A stretch of DNA of 64,000 bases from Streptomyces sp. NBC_01353 (GCF_036237275.1 NZ_CP108352.1:4092001-4156000), one strand, 5' to 3'; shown: positions 38,617 to 46,739, counted from the stretch's first letter. Notes: generated from the letters alone by a model not told the origin. Program-made: numbers and translations.

Positions 38617-40110
38617 TTACGACCGGACGTCGGCCCCTGACAGCTCGGCCGGAGCCGCACTGTCGGCGTCCCGCTTCCGCACGGGGGCGGGAGCCGGCTC
38701 CGCCGCGGCGGCGTCCTTCGGACCGGAGCCCTTCGCCGCCTTCCGCCCCAGCCAGACCAGCAGCAGGGCGAGCGTGCCGGCGAGCGCGGGCCAGTAGAAG
38801 TACCGGAAGTCGCCGGCGGGCACCGTCGGCAGGTAGCCGGCGATGTACACCGCCGAGCTGATCCCGAGGACGCGGACCGGCATCGCGTACTGCCCGCGGC
38901 CAGGCTTGAAGGTCAGCGTGAGGGCGACGGCCAGCCAGAACCAGCCCGCGAAGAGCATCGGGAGGTCCTCGCCCATGCCGACGACGTAGTACTTGAGGAT
39001 CTGCGTGCGCCGCTCCACCGGCTCACCGATTCCGGGCGCGTTCGCGATGGTTCCGTCCTGGTACGTGTACCGGCCCTGGAACAGCACCTTGGAGAAGACC
39101 TGGAGGCGGTACTGGGCGTACTCGGGCAGATGGCCCGGGATCTCGCTGATCCACATGTCGGTCAGCTCGTCCGCGTGCCGGCCCAGCTCGGTCAGGCCCA
39201 GGGACTTGTCACGCGGGTAGCAGCGCCAGTAGGCGTCGGACAGGTTGCGCTCGGGCGTGCACCGCTGGGTCGTGGTGACCATGGCCTCTTGGAAGTCCGG
39301 CGACGTCGCCGCCTTTCCGGCCGCCGCCCGCACCTCCTCGACGGTCAGGACGTGCACCAGGTCGTCGAGCAGGATCTGCGAGAACTGGCGGGTCTCCAGC
39401 GGCTTCGCGACGGCGGAGACGACTCCGCTCGCCACGGCGGCGGTGGCGATCAGTGCTCCCGCCGAGATCAGCCACTTGCGCCGTCCGGGCGTGGGCCACA
39501 GGGAGCGTACGAGCAGGTAGAAGACCGGGATGCCGGCCAGCAGGGCGTTCTTGCGGGCCAGGATCGCGTAGGTGATGAGGATCGCCCCGAGCGCCAGCAG
39601 CAGCCAGCGCGTGACGGTGCGTTCGGCCGGCAGATCACGGGCGACGAAGGCGATCGCGCAGGCGGCGAGGAGGGCGAACGCCATCTGGACGTCCTTCCAC
39701 ACCACACCGGTGAAGGTGATGATGTGCGGGGCCAGTCCGATGGCGAGGATCGCGAGGGAGCCGACACGGCTGCCGGTGCGCGCCCAGACCCGCCAGGCGA
39801 TGACCCACAGCGCCGCCCACAGGACGGCGGACTGGAGGGCGGCCATGGCGCCGGGGCTGCCGGTCACGTCGATGAGCGCCCGCCACAGCAGGGCCATCAC
39901 GGGCGGGTGCCAGTCCGTCACGGGTACCTTGCCCAGCGCCTGCTGGAGCTGGTCGACACTGTCAAGACTCAGGTAGCCGGGGGAGAACAGCATGGCCGTG
40001 CCCCAGCCGCAGAACGCGGCGATGGCGGCGAGACCCCAGGGCCAGAGCGGACGATCCGACAGATTTGACCACATCCGTGAGATCGGTCGCACGGGTCGCT
40101 CAGGTGTCAT
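38617..40110 (-). CDS. multi-TM protein, glycosyltransferase-C-like (DUF6020 type)
   Basis: This 497-residue membrane protein has about 11-12 TM segments. A large soluble loop lies between residues about 245 and 380 and holds four cysteines or acidic motifs. Early residues D-S-V-D-Q-L-Q-Q-A-L and D-W-H-P-P-V-M-A-L-L-W resemble the first-loop motif of GT-C and O-mannosyltransferase-like enzymes (acidic residue before H-P-P). V-W-K-D-V-Q recurs in the family. The ATG reading MTPERP is chosen as the last Met before the first TM. GtrA and GT2 genes are neighbours, suggesting a polyprenyl-phosphate-sugar dependent step in surface polysaccharide modification. Confidence 0.75.
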   Translation of the reverse strand: MTPERPVRPISRMWSNLSDRPLWPWGLAAIAAFCGWGTAMLFSPGYLSLDSVDQLQQALGKVPVTDWHPPVMALLWRALIDVTGSPGAMAALQSAVLWAALWVIAWRVWARTGSRVGSLAILAIGLAPHIITFTGVVWKDVQMAFALLAACAIAFVARDLPAERTVTRWLLLALGAILITYAILARKNALLAGIPVFYLLVRSLWPTPGRRKWLISAGALIATAAVASGVVSAVAKPLETRQFSQILLDDLVHVLTVEEVRAAAGKAATSPDFQEAMVTTTQRCTPERNLSDAYWRCYPRDKSLGLTELGRHADELTDMWISEIPGHLPEYAQYRLQVFSKVLFQGRYTYQDGTIANAPGIGEPVERRTQILKYYVVGMGEDLPMLFAGWFWLAVALTLTFKPGRGQYAMPVRVLGISSAVYIAGYLPTVPAGDFRYFYWPALAGTLALLLVWLGRKAAKGSGPKDAAAAEPAPAPVRKRDADSAAPAELSGADVRS

Positions 40111-40218
40111 GAGGCCGGAGCCTAACAGCACAACGTCAACACGCCGCACGCACCGAACACCCATCGGGTGATCACGGAAGAGTCACCTTGACCCGGCTCC
40201 ACCAGGCCCTTCGAGGCC

Positions 40219-40683
40219 TTACGCCGCCTGGAACACATAGCGCCGGTAGACGACGAACCGGACCAGCGTGGCCACGGCCCAGCCGAAGAGCCGGGTGATG
40301 TTGTCGGTCAGCGCCGAGTCGAATCCCATCGCACGCGACAGATAGACCGGGGCGGCCGTGATCACGATCCCGGCGAGGTTCACGAGGACGAAGACGACGA
40401 CCTCGCGCGACGACGTCTCCGAGCGCTGGTCGCGGTAGGTCCAGTGGCGGTTGCCTATCCAGCCGACCACCATCGCCGCGGCCGTGGCGACCACCGATGC
40501 CAGGACCGGCATGGACGCCATGGGCCCGTCGCCCACCCCGGGAAGGCCGAAGACGAGCAGGTTGAAGCCGCCGGCGTCCACGACGAAGGCGACGGCCCCG
40601 ACGACCCCGAACTTGGCGACTTCCCGCCACAGACCGCGGATGACGTCACGCAGGCGGAGGCGGAGGGACAGTTGATCGGACAT
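40219..40683 (-). CDS. GtrA-family membrane protein
   Basis: This 154-residue protein has four TM segments. F-G-V-V-G-A-V-A-F-V-V-D-A-G-G-F-N in the first and I-G-N-R-H-W-T-Y-R in the loop are the GtrA hallmarks. GtrA proteins are thought to flip undecaprenyl- or decaprenyl-phosphate-linked sugars across the membrane. It is divergent from the GT2 glycosyltransferase gene, which probably makes the lipid-linked sugar it moves, and upstream of the GT-C-like gene. The three together form a plausible cell-surface glycosylation unit. Confidence 0.9.
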   Translation of the reverse strand: MSDQLSLRLRLRDVIRGLWREVAKFGVVGAVAFVVDAGGFNLLVFGLPGVGDGPMASMPVLASVVATAAAMVVGWIGNRHWTYRDQRSETSSREVVVFVLVNLAGIVITAAPVYLSRAMGFDSALTDNITRLFGWAVATLVRFVVYRRYVFQAA

Positions 40684-40795
40684 GAAAAGAGACTAGCCGC
40701 AGGGTATTCTCACGTGACTCCACCCATGACCACTCGTGGTCTCTGGATGCCCCCCAACGCCTCGTGGGGATTCCACAAGTCTAAAGGATCAACAG

Positions 40796-41782
40796 ATGAG
40801 ACCCACGATCGCCTGCGTCGTCCCCTGCTACAACGAGGAGGCGGCTATCGGCAAGGTGGTCCGTGATCTCCGGGCAGCGCTGCCCGAGGCCGAGATATAC
40901 GTCTACGACAACGCCTCGACCGACCGCACGGTGGAAGTCGCCCTCGAGGCCGGCGCGATCGTCCGACACGAGAAGCGCAAGGGCAAGGGCAACGTCATCC
41001 GTCGCGCCTTCGCCGACGTCGACGCGGACGCGCTGCTCATCATCGACGGCGACGACACCTACGACGCGTCGCGTGCCGGTGATCTGGTCGACCTGCTCTT
41101 CGAGGGCCCCTACGACCACGTCGTCGGCGCCCGTCGCGAGACGGTCGAGGGTGCGTACCGTCCGGGTCACGCGGTCGGCAACAAGATGCTGACGGGCGCC
41201 GTCCGTACGCTCTTCGGCAACGACGTCACCGACATGCTGAGCGGTTACCGCGTCTTCTCGCGCCGCTACATCAAGTCGTTCCCGGCTCTGTCCCACGAGT
41301 TCGAGACCGAGACCGAGATGACGGTCCACGCGCTGAACCTGCGGCTCCCCACGGCGGAACTGCCCGTCGACTTCAAGGACCGCCCGGCCGGCAGCGAGAG
41401 CAAGCTCCGCACCTACCGGGACGGCTGGCGCATCCTCAAGATGATCCTCGGCCTGGCCCGCCGTCAGCGTCCCTCGCTGTTCCACAGCGTGCTCGCCGGC
41501 CTGCTCGCCCTGGTCTCCCTGGGCCTGGGCACGCCGGTCATCGTCGACTACATCAACACGGGCGAGGTGCCGCGCTTCCCCACGGCCATCCTCGCCGCGG
41601 CGATCATGACCATCGCGGTGCTCGTGCTGCTGGTGGGCTACATCCTCGAGTCGTTCATGCACCTGCGCCAGGAGCAGTCCCGCCTCGCCCACCTCGCGTA
41701 CCCGGCGCCGAGCCGCTCCCCCAAGGGCTTCGACCTGGACAAGACGCCGCGTGAGCAGGAAGAGACGCTGGCCCGCTCGTAG
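40796..41782 (+). CDS. GT2 polyprenyl-phosphate glycosyltransferase (DPM1/GtrB-like)
   Basis: This 328-residue enzyme has an N-terminal GT-A domain with V-V-P-C-Y-N-E-E at the start, V-Y-D-N-A-S-T-D-R-T, the metal-binding D-x-D in I-I-D-G-D-D-T-Y-D and M-L-S-G-Y-R-V-F-S-R-R, then two C-terminal TM segments (about 232-258 and 268-292). It should make polyprenyl-phosphate sugars from a nucleotide sugar. The ATG follows AAAGGATC. It is divergent from gtrA with a TATTCT -10-like sequence (40707) in the gap, and its product probably feeds GtrA. A perfect terminator follows. Confidence 0.92.
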   Translation: MRPTIACVVPCYNEEAAIGKVVRDLRAALPEAEIYVYDNASTDRTVEVALEAGAIVRHEKRKGKGNVIRRAFADVDADALLIIDGDDTYDASRAGDLVDLLFEGPYDHVVGARRETVEGAYRPGHAVGNKMLTGAVRTLFGNDVTDMLSGYRVFSRRYIKSFPALSHEFETETEMTVHALNLRLPTAELPVDFKDRPAGSESKLRTYRDGWRILKMILGLARRQRPSLFHSVLAGLLALVSLGLGTPVIVDYINTGEVPRFPTAILAAAIMTIAVLVLLVGYILESFMHLRQEQSRLAHLAYPAPSRSPKGFDLDKTPREQEETLARS

Positions 41783-41796
41783 TTCCCTGTGACATA

Positions 41797-41838
41797 CGGA
41801 ACAGCCCCCGCCGGGTACGCCCGGCGGGGGCTGTTCCG
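41797..41838 (+). terminator. very strong terminator after the GT2 gene
   Basis: A perfect 19-bp stem (41797-41815 and 41820-41838) with a TACG tetraloop lies 14 bp after the stop. It ends in TT. It can serve both strands, since the next gene is convergent. Confidence 0.9.
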
Positions 41839-41845
41839 TTCGGCA

Positions 41846-41904
41846 CGAAGGGCCGCACCTGATTGTTTCGGTGGCGTCCAACCCCCGGAAGGTGCGGCCC
41901 TTCG
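41846..41904. repeat. 15-bp perfect inverted repeat with 29-nt loop
   Basis: CGAAGGGCCGCACCT (41846-41860) is repeated inverted at 41890-41904. It sits between the GT2 terminator and the stop of the SseC-like gene, so it may terminate that minus-strand transcript, but the long loop is unusual for an intrinsic terminator. Confidence 0.75.
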
Positions 41905-41924
41905 GCCTGTTCGGTGTCGCGGCG

Positions 41925-42212
41925 TCACACCGCGATGGCGACCTCCGCGAGACCACCCTGCTGCGCCACGACCTGGCGGTCGGCGGTGCCGCCGGGAACC
42001 AGGGCGCGAACGGTCCAGGTGCCCTCGGCCGCGTAGAAGCGGAACTGGCCGGTGGCGGAGGTCGGGACCTCCGCGGTGAACTCGCCGGTCGAGTCCAGGA
42101 GGCGGACGTAACCGGTGACGGGCTGGCCGTCCTTGGTCACGAAGCCCTGGATGGTGGTCTCACCGGGCTTGATCGTCGAGGCGTCGGGGCCGCCGGGCTG
42201 CGCACCACACAT
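41925..42212 (-). CDS. DUF1416 (SseC-like) protein
   Basis: This 95-residue protein begins M-C-G-A-Q and has the beta-sandwich pattern G-F-V-T-K-D-G-Q-P-V-T-G-Y-V-R-L-L-D and G-Q-F-R-F-Y-A-A-E-G-T-W-T-V-R-A of DUF1416. The mycobacterial homologues (SseC) are always beside a thiosulfate sulfurtransferase, as here, with 47 bp between the two genes on the same strand. A role in sulfur transfer is inferred from that linkage only; the N-terminal cysteine is conserved and might accept sulfur. Confidence 0.9.
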   Translation of the reverse strand: MCGAQPGGPDASTIKPGETTIQGFVTKDGQPVTGYVRLLDSTGEFTAEVPTSATGQFRFYAAEGTWTVRALVPGGTADRQVVAQQGGLAEVAIAV

Positions 42213-42259
42213 GTCTTCTGTCCTTACGGTCGGGGAGGTCCGGGGAGGGGTCCGGAGAC

Positions 42260-43099
42260 TTACTTGTTGGCGCCGAGCTCGATCGGCACGCCGACGAGGG
42301 AGCCGTACTCGGTCCACGAGCCGTCGTAGTTCTTGACGTTCTCGACACCGAGCAGCTCGTGCAGCACGAACCAGGTCAGCGCGGAGCGCTCACCGATACG
42401 GCAGTAGGCGATGGTGTCCTTCGCCAGGTCGACCTGCTCGTCCTCGTAGAGGGCCTTGAGCTCGTCGTCCGACTTGAAGGTGCCGTCGTCGTTGGCGTTC
42501 TTCGACCACGGGATGTTGCGGGCGCTCGGCACGTGGCCGGGGCGCTGCGACTGCTCCTGCGGGAGGTGGGCCGGGGCGAGCAGCTTGCCGGAGAACTCGT
42601 CGGGCGAACGCACGTCGACCAGGTTCTGGGCGCCGATCGCGGACACGACGTCGTCGCGGAAGGCGCGGATCGAGGCGTCCTGGGCCTTGGCCTTGTACTC
42701 GGTGGCCGGGCGGGCCGGCACCTCGGCGACGAGGTCGCGGGAGTCGAGCTCCCACTTCTTGCGGCCGCCGTCGAGGAGCTTGACGTCCTGGTGACCGTAG
42801 AGCTTGAAGTACCAGTAGGCGTAGGAGGCGAACCAGTTGTTGTTGCCGCCGTAGAGGACGACCGTGGTGTCGTTCCCGATGCCCTTGGCCGAGAGGAGCT
42901 TCTCGAAGCCCTCCTGGTCGATGAAGTCGCGGCGGACCGGGTCCTGCAGGTCCTTGGTCCAGTCGATCCGGATCGCGTTGCGGATGTGGTTCTTCTCGTA
43001 CGCCGAGGTGTCCTCGTCGACCTCGACGATCGCGACCTGCGGGTTGTCGAGGTTCGCCTCGACCCAGTCTGCGTCTACCAGGACGTCGCTGCGGCTCAT
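42260..43099 (-). CDS. thiosulfate sulfurtransferase (tandem rhodanese, CysA/SseA type)
   Basis: This 279-residue enzyme moves a sulfane sulfur from thiosulfate to a thiol or cyanide. It has two rhodanese domains (about 1-130 and 145-279). The active-site loop in the second domain is Y-C-R-I-G-E-R-S with catalytic Cys233; R-I-G-E-R is the type found in mycobacterial CysA2/CysA3. Y-G-G-N-N-N-W-F and the V-D-V-R-S-P-D-E-F-S-G repeats are normal. It is followed by the SseC-like gene and preceded by a Cys-containing leader peptide gene that probably senses cysteine supply. Confidence 0.95.
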   Translation of the reverse strand: MSRSDVLVDADWVEANLDNPQVAIVEVDEDTSAYEKNHIRNAIRIDWTKDLQDPVRRDFIDQEGFEKLLSAKGIGNDTTVVLYGGNNNWFASYAYWYFKLYGHQDVKLLDGGRKKWELDSRDLVAEVPARPATEYKAKAQDASIRAFRDDVVSAIGAQNLVDVRSPDEFSGKLLAPAHLPQEQSQRPGHVPSARNIPWSKNANDDGTFKSDDELKALYEDEQVDLAKDTIAYCRIGERSALTWFVLHELLGVENVKNYDGSWTEYGSLVGVPIELGANK

Positions 43100-43248
43100 G
43101 CTGTTTCTCCTCCGGGGCAGTGTTCGGCGGTGTGGCGCAAGGTGGTGCGGGTACGCGTCATCGCGTGTACGAGATCGCGCACGGCTACACGGGGTGGCCC
43201 CGACGGTTCGTCGAAGGGCCTGAGGAATACGGGAATCGGGCGTCCCGC

Positions 43249-43329
43249 TCAGACGGAGCGACAGAGCATGGCGGCGACGCGGCACAGGTCTACTGCCCGC
43301 CGCTTCGTGAGTTCCGCCTGTCGCTTCAT
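43249..43329 (-). CDS. cysteine-containing leader peptide upstream of the sulfurtransferase gene
   Basis: This 26-residue peptide reads M-K-R-Q-A-E-L-T-K-R-R-A-V-D-L-C-R, then V-A-A-M-L-C-R-S-V. The L-C-R pairs and the basic start are the signature of the putative sulfur-metabolism leader peptides of streptomycetes; mycobacteria carry functionally similar Cys-rich leader ORFs before sulfur genes. There is no Shine-Dalgarno sequence; instead a -10 TACGAT ends exactly 7 nt before the ATG, so the message is probably leaderless. It ends 150 bp before the sulfurtransferase start. The likely job is attenuation: cysteine shortage would stall ribosomes on the two Cys codons and raise downstream expression. 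Confidence 0.8.
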   Translation of the reverse strand: MKRQAELTKRRAVDLCRVAAMLCRSV

Positions 43330-43336
43330 GCCCACG

Positions 43337-43366
43337 ATCGTAGGGACGGACAGGCGGCCGTGTCAC
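43337..43366 (-). promoter_or_regulatory. leaderless promoter of the Cys leader peptide and sulfurtransferase operon
   Basis: On the minus strand GTGACA (43361-43366, 18-nt spacer) or TGACAC (43360-43365, 17-nt spacer) is followed by TACGAT (43337-43342). Seven bases later comes the ATG, where +1 would fall. This matches a vegetative sigma promoter for a leaderless transcript. Confidence 0.65.
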
Positions 43367-43525
43367 CGGTGTGTCGTATTTTGAGACGCGATCGTCCGAG
43401 ATGCGAGACGTGATCACGTGAAAACGGGTCGCGGCCCCGGTCCGGACCGGGGTGTCCCGGTTCTGCTCCTACGGATCGGACGGGACCGTCTCACCATGTG
43501 GAGAAGGGGTGGTCGAGGGGGCGGA

Positions 43526-44215
43526 TCAGCCCGCCAGCACGACGTCCTTGCCGGTCACGGCGACGGCCAGGCCGTCCTCGCGGGCCTCGACCTTCTCCAG
43601 CTTCATGCCCGCCGGCAGTCCGCCGATCTCCCGGTCGAAGTCGGTGCGCTTCCGGACGAGGTCCTCCAGGCCGGGAATGCCGCCACCGGGCACCTTGTCG
43701 GCCCGTACCCGGATCGTGTCCCCGTCGACCAGCGTCACCGTCGAGACGACGCTCTTGGTGACCGTACGGCCCAGGATCTCGACCCCGCCCGTGACCTTCA
43801 GCTTGCCGTTGCCGCCGTAGGCGACCTTCACCTCACGCTCGGAGGCCGCCGCGAGGTCCTCGTACGAGATCAGCGCGGTCCCGCTGACGGTGCCGGCGCG
43901 GGCGCTCGTGTAGTCGCCGTTCAGCGTCACGTCGTGGAAGGCGGCGGACAACTCGCCGATCCGGATCTTCCGGCCGCCGGCCGTGGCCTCGACGCCGGTC
44001 AGCTTCACGTCGACCTCGTCGAGGCGCTGGTCCATGACCTGGGTCAGGAACGGGAAGCCCTTGATGTCGACCTCGGTCGATCCGGAGCGGGCCGGGCCGA
44101 GCCGGACCCGGTCTGCGGCCTCCGACTCCGCGTAGTTGACCGCGAGGCGGTCAAGACCGACGAAGATCCCGCCGAGCACGACGGCCACGATCAGCAGTAC
44201 GCGCAGTGCTCGCAC
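43526..44215 (-). CDS. DUF2993 (LmeA-like) membrane-anchored protein
   Basis: This 229-residue protein has one N-terminal TM (R-V-L-L-I-V-A-V-V-L-G-G-I-F-V-G-L) and a DUF2993 lipid-binding-type beta domain: L-G-P-A-R-S-G-S-T-E-V-D-I-K-G-F-P-F-L-T-Q-V is the family signature. The mycobacterial relative LmeA affects mannan chain length in lipomannan. The GTG start is chosen because GGGGGA lies six bases upstream; a TTG five codons earlier is in frame but has no site. It is preceded by a terminator of the next gene. A cell-envelope role is likely. Confidence 0.87.
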   Translation of the reverse strand: MRALRVLLIVAVVLGGIFVGLDRLAVNYAESEAADRVRLGPARSGSTEVDIKGFPFLTQVMDQRLDEVDVKLTGVEATAGGRKIRIGELSAAFHDVTLNGDYTSARAGTVSGTALISYEDLAAASEREVKVAYGGNGKLKVTGGVEILGRTVTKSVVSTVTLVDGDTIRVRADKVPGGGIPGLEDLVRKRTDFDREIGGLPAGMKLEKVEAREDGLAVAVTGKDVVLAG

Positions 44216-44239
44216 GAGCTGTCCCCCCAAGAAAGTCTC

Positions 44240-44277
44240 CGGCCCCCCGACACGAAGATCGACGTGTCGGAGGGCCG
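44240..44277 (-). terminator. terminator after the Gln-rich membrane protein gene
   Basis: An 8-bp core stem CCGACACG/CGTGTCGG is extended with GGCC-type pairs around an 8-nt loop. It lies just after the stop at 44306 on the minus strand and before the DUF2993 gene. Confidence 0.65.
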
Positions 44278-44305
44278 AATGGTTCCCGAGGGCCCGCGAA
44301 AAGGG

Positions 44306-45409
44306 CTACGCCAGCGCGCGGCCCAGCAGATAGACGGCGGGCGCGGCGGCCGTCAGCGGAAGCGCGACCCCGGCGGTCATATGGACGAAGCGGGACGGGT
44401 AGTCGTAGCTCGCCGCCCGCAGCCCGACCAGCGCGCACACCCCGGCGCCCAGGCCGAGCAGCGCCCCGGAGGCGCCCAGGTCGGTGAACCCGCCGGCCGC
44501 GATGCCCGCGCCCGCGGCGGCGAGGAGCGCCACGACGACGGAGGCCGCTCCCGGCAGCGGGAGCGCCCGGGCGAGGACGGCGGCGGCGACCGCGACCCCG
44601 CCGACGACCACGGCGTCCGGGGCGGCACCGAGGTGCCCGGTGGCCACGATGGTCAGCGCGGCCGAGGCGACGGTCGCCATCAGGCCGTACATGCGCTCGT
44701 CGGGGTCGGCGTGGCTGCGCAGCTGGAGGACGAGGGTGAGCAGCACCCAGACGCCGAGGGTGCCCATGATCGCGGCGGGGGCGTTCTCCCGGCCGGCGGC
44801 GAGCAGTGCGACATCGGCGGTCAGACCGCCGGCGAAGGCGAGGGCGATGCCCTGCCGGGCCGGCCACATGCCGTTGAGCCGGAACCAGCCGGCGGCCGTG
44901 ACGGCCTGGAGCAGGACGAGCGGCACGAGCAGCGCGTACGGTCCGACGGCCGCGCCGGCGGCGAGCAGGAGGCCGAGGACGGCGGTGAGGGCGGCCGGCT
45001 GCATCCCCGGCTCGATGATCGGCGAGCGGCCCTCGGCCCTGGCGCGCTGGGCGTCGGTGATCCGCGCGTTGCCGCCGGTGGTGGGGGTGGAGTACTCGGG
45101 CGCGGCGGTCGCGGACGCGGCGGCCGGCTCCGCCGGGGCGACCGGCGTCTCGGGCGGCAGCGTGTGCGCGGCGGGCCGCGGAGGCAGGTACGTGTCCGCG
45201 GCGAGGGGCTGGACCACCGGCTGGTACTGGGTGTCCCAGGTCTGGCCCTCCCACGTCTGCGTGACGTGGGGGTCCTGGTACTGGTGCCCGTACTGCTGCT
45301 GCCCGTACTGCTGGTCGTCGTGCGGCCGGCCCTGCTGCTGCCCGTACTGCTGCTGACCCGCGTACGGGTCGTGGCCCGGATCGTACGGCTGCTGCTGATC
45401 GCTGCTCAT
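44306..45409 (-). CDS. membrane protein with Gln/Tyr-rich N-terminus
   Basis: This 367-residue protein has a low-complexity cytoplasmic head (about 1-75, repeated Q-Q-Q-Y-G and Q-Y-Q-D), a Pro/Ala linker, then eight to ten predicted TM segments with very Ala/Leu/Val-rich sequence. No catalytic motif is seen and I do not recognise a family. The Tyr/Gln/Pro head resembles those of other Streptomyces membrane proteins and could bring the protein into condensates or polar sites. It begins 11 bp after the stop of moaD on the same strand, so it is probably in an operon with it. Confidence 0.8.
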   Translation of the reverse strand: MSSDQQQPYDPGHDPYAGQQQYGQQQGRPHDDQQYGQQQYGHQYQDPHVTQTWEGQTWDTQYQPVVQPLAADTYLPPRPAAHTLPPETPVAPAEPAAASATAAPEYSTPTTGGNARITDAQRARAEGRSPIIEPGMQPAALTAVLGLLLAAGAAVGPYALLVPLVLLQAVTAAGWFRLNGMWPARQGIALAFAGGLTADVALLAAGRENAPAAIMGTLGVWVLLTLVLQLRSHADPDERMYGLMATVASAALTIVATGHLGAAPDAVVVGGVAVAAAVLARALPLPGAASVVVALLAAAGAGIAAGGFTDLGASGALLGLGAGVCALVGLRAASYDYPSRFVHMTAGVALPLTAAAPAVYLLGRALA

Positions 45410-45419
45410 GCTGTGCGGT

Positions 45420-45674
45420 TCACCCTCCTGCGAACGGCGGGAGCACCTCGACCGTGCCGCCCTCGGCAAGCCGTACCGTCTCATGGGCACGGGTCCCGAC
45501 GGGGTCACCGTCGACGAGGAACGAACACCGCTGGAGTACCCGGACGAGCTCGCCCGGGTGCTTCTCGCGGGCCGTCTCCAGCGCCTCGGCCAGGGTCCCG
45601 GCGGTGTACGGCTCCTCGGCGACACCGGCGGCGGCCTTGGCCGCGGCCCAGTAGCGGATGGTTCCCGCTGCCAT
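45420..45674 (-). CDS. MoaD/ThiS-family sulfur carrier
   Basis: This 84-residue ubiquitin-like protein ends in the conserved G-G needed for thiocarboxylate formation (L-P-P-F-A-G-G). It starts M-A-A-G-T-I-R-Y-W-A-A-A-K-A-A-A-G, the usual MoaD opening, and carries L-E-T-A-R-E and V-R-L-A-E-G-G-T-V-E-V-L-P-P. MoaD supplies sulfur for the pterin of molybdenum cofactor, ThiS for thiamine; the sequence fits MoaD better. No other Mo-cofactor gene is nearby. GGAGC precedes the ATG. Confidence 0.9.
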   Translation of the reverse strand: MAAGTIRYWAAAKAAAGVAEEPYTAGTLAEALETAREKHPGELVRVLQRCSFLVDGDPVGTRAHETVRLAEGGTVEVLPPFAGG

Positions 45675-45719
45675 AGCGGCGCTCCCTTCGTTCGTGTGCG
45701 CGCCGCTGTCCATGATGGG

Positions 45720-46523
45720 CTATCGGCGGGTGAGCCAGTCCCCCAGTCGGGCGAGCAGCTCCTCGTCCGCCGCGTTCTCGGCGTGTCCCATGCCGCGCTC
45801 CAGCCACAGCTCGCACCCGCCGGCCTCCGCCAGCATCCGCGGGTGGTCGACGGGGAAGTACGGGTCGCGGTCGCCGTGCACGATCAGCAGCGGGGTCGGC
45901 GCGATCATCGGGACCGCTTCCACGGGCGACAGCGGTACGGGATCCCAGTCGCGGTTGTCGATCCGCGTGCGGAGCCCGTAGCGGCCGACCAGCCGGCCCA
46001 TCGGGCGGGTGATCACCCAGTGGACCCGTCGCATCGGGGGCGTACCCCGGTAGTACCACCGGGCGGGCGCGCTGACGGCGGCGACCGCGTCGGTGTGTCC
46101 GCCGGTGTCCCGCTCCAGGGCCGCGTGGCGCAGGACGATCGAGCCGCCCATGGAGAAGCCGAGGGTCACCACGCGCGCGTGGCCGCGCTCCCGGGCCCAG
46201 CGCACCGCGGCGGCGAGATCGAGGACCTCCCGGTCGCCGACGGTGGAGCGACCACCCGAACGGCCGTGCCCCCGGAAGGAGAACGTGACGACGGCCGCGT
46301 GCCCGGCGAGCGCCTTCGCCGCACGGCGGACGGCGGGCCGGTCGGCCGACCCGGTGAAGCCGTGGGCCAGGACGACGGCCGTATCCGTGACACCGCGCGT
46401 ATACCGTTCGTAAACAGCCTCGATACGGACACCGTCGTCGGTGAGCAAAGTGGCACGCTGGGAGCCGGATGTGGTCCAGGAAACATCCACGATGTGAAAT
46501 CGGCCCTCAGCCTTGGAACTCAT
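45720..46523 (-). CDS. alpha/beta hydrolase
   Basis: This 267-residue protein has the hydrolase fold with V-V-L-A-H-G-F-T-G-S (oxyanion), F-S-F-R-G-H-G-R-S-G-G, nucleophile Ser in L-G-F-S-M-G-G-S, the acid in L-I-V-H-G-D-R-D-P-Y and the histidine in G-M-G-H-A-E-N. It resembles monoacylglycerol lipase or acyl-CoA-thioesterase-like families. The ATG reading MSSKAEG is chosen. Its promoter must lie within the region divergent from glnR. Substrate is unknown. Confidence 0.87.
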   Translation of the reverse strand: MSSKAEGRFHIVDVSWTTSGSQRATLLTDDGVRIEAVYERYTRGVTDTAVVLAHGFTGSADRPAVRRAAKALAGHAAVVTFSFRGHGRSGGRSTVGDREVLDLAAAVRWARERGHARVVTLGFSMGGSIVLRHAALERDTGGHTDAVAAVSAPARWYYRGTPPMRRVHWVITRPMGRLVGRYGLRTRIDNRDWDPVPLSPVEAVPMIAPTPLLIVHGDRDPYFPVDHPRMLAEAGGCELWLERGMGHAENAADEELLARLGDWLTRR

Positions 46524-46546
46524 GTGGGCTATTCTGCTTGGCATGA

Positions 46547-46578
46547 GGATCCGGGCAACGCAGCCCCCGGGTCCTTTT
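46547..46578 (+). terminator. terminator-like hairpin in the glnR upstream region
   Basis: GGATCCGGG and CCCGGGTCC form a 9-bp stem (one G-U) with a 10-nt loop, directly followed by TTTTGTGTTT, which is T-rich for this genome. A TATTCT -10-like box lies 11 bp before the stem. It is 210 bp upstream of glnR, oriented with it, and 24 bp from the divergent hydrolase start, so it may end a very short transcript or attenuate glnR. Confidence 0.6.
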
Positions 46579-46739
46579 GTGTTTACCGACCGTTGTTACG
46601 ACCGGATGAACAAAGGCTCTCAGGGCGCGAGAGCCAGCAGTGATGCGTACGAAGCAGTGCCGTAGTCCTCGCAGGGACCGAGGAGGAACCGACGTCATGG
46701 ACGAGCGAACGAAGCACGACCGGCAAGGCACCGAAGCAT

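Noticed and set aside
43418-45676. 752-codon plus-strand open frame opposite the DUF2993, membrane and MoaD genes
   Set aside because: Codon structure fits the minus-strand genes, each with its own start, motifs and ribosome-binding site.
46543-46665. 40-codon leaderless-looking ORF upstream of glnR
   Set aside because: A terminator hairpin with a T-tract lies inside the first codons and the peptide has no recognisable pattern; a non-coding explanation is better.
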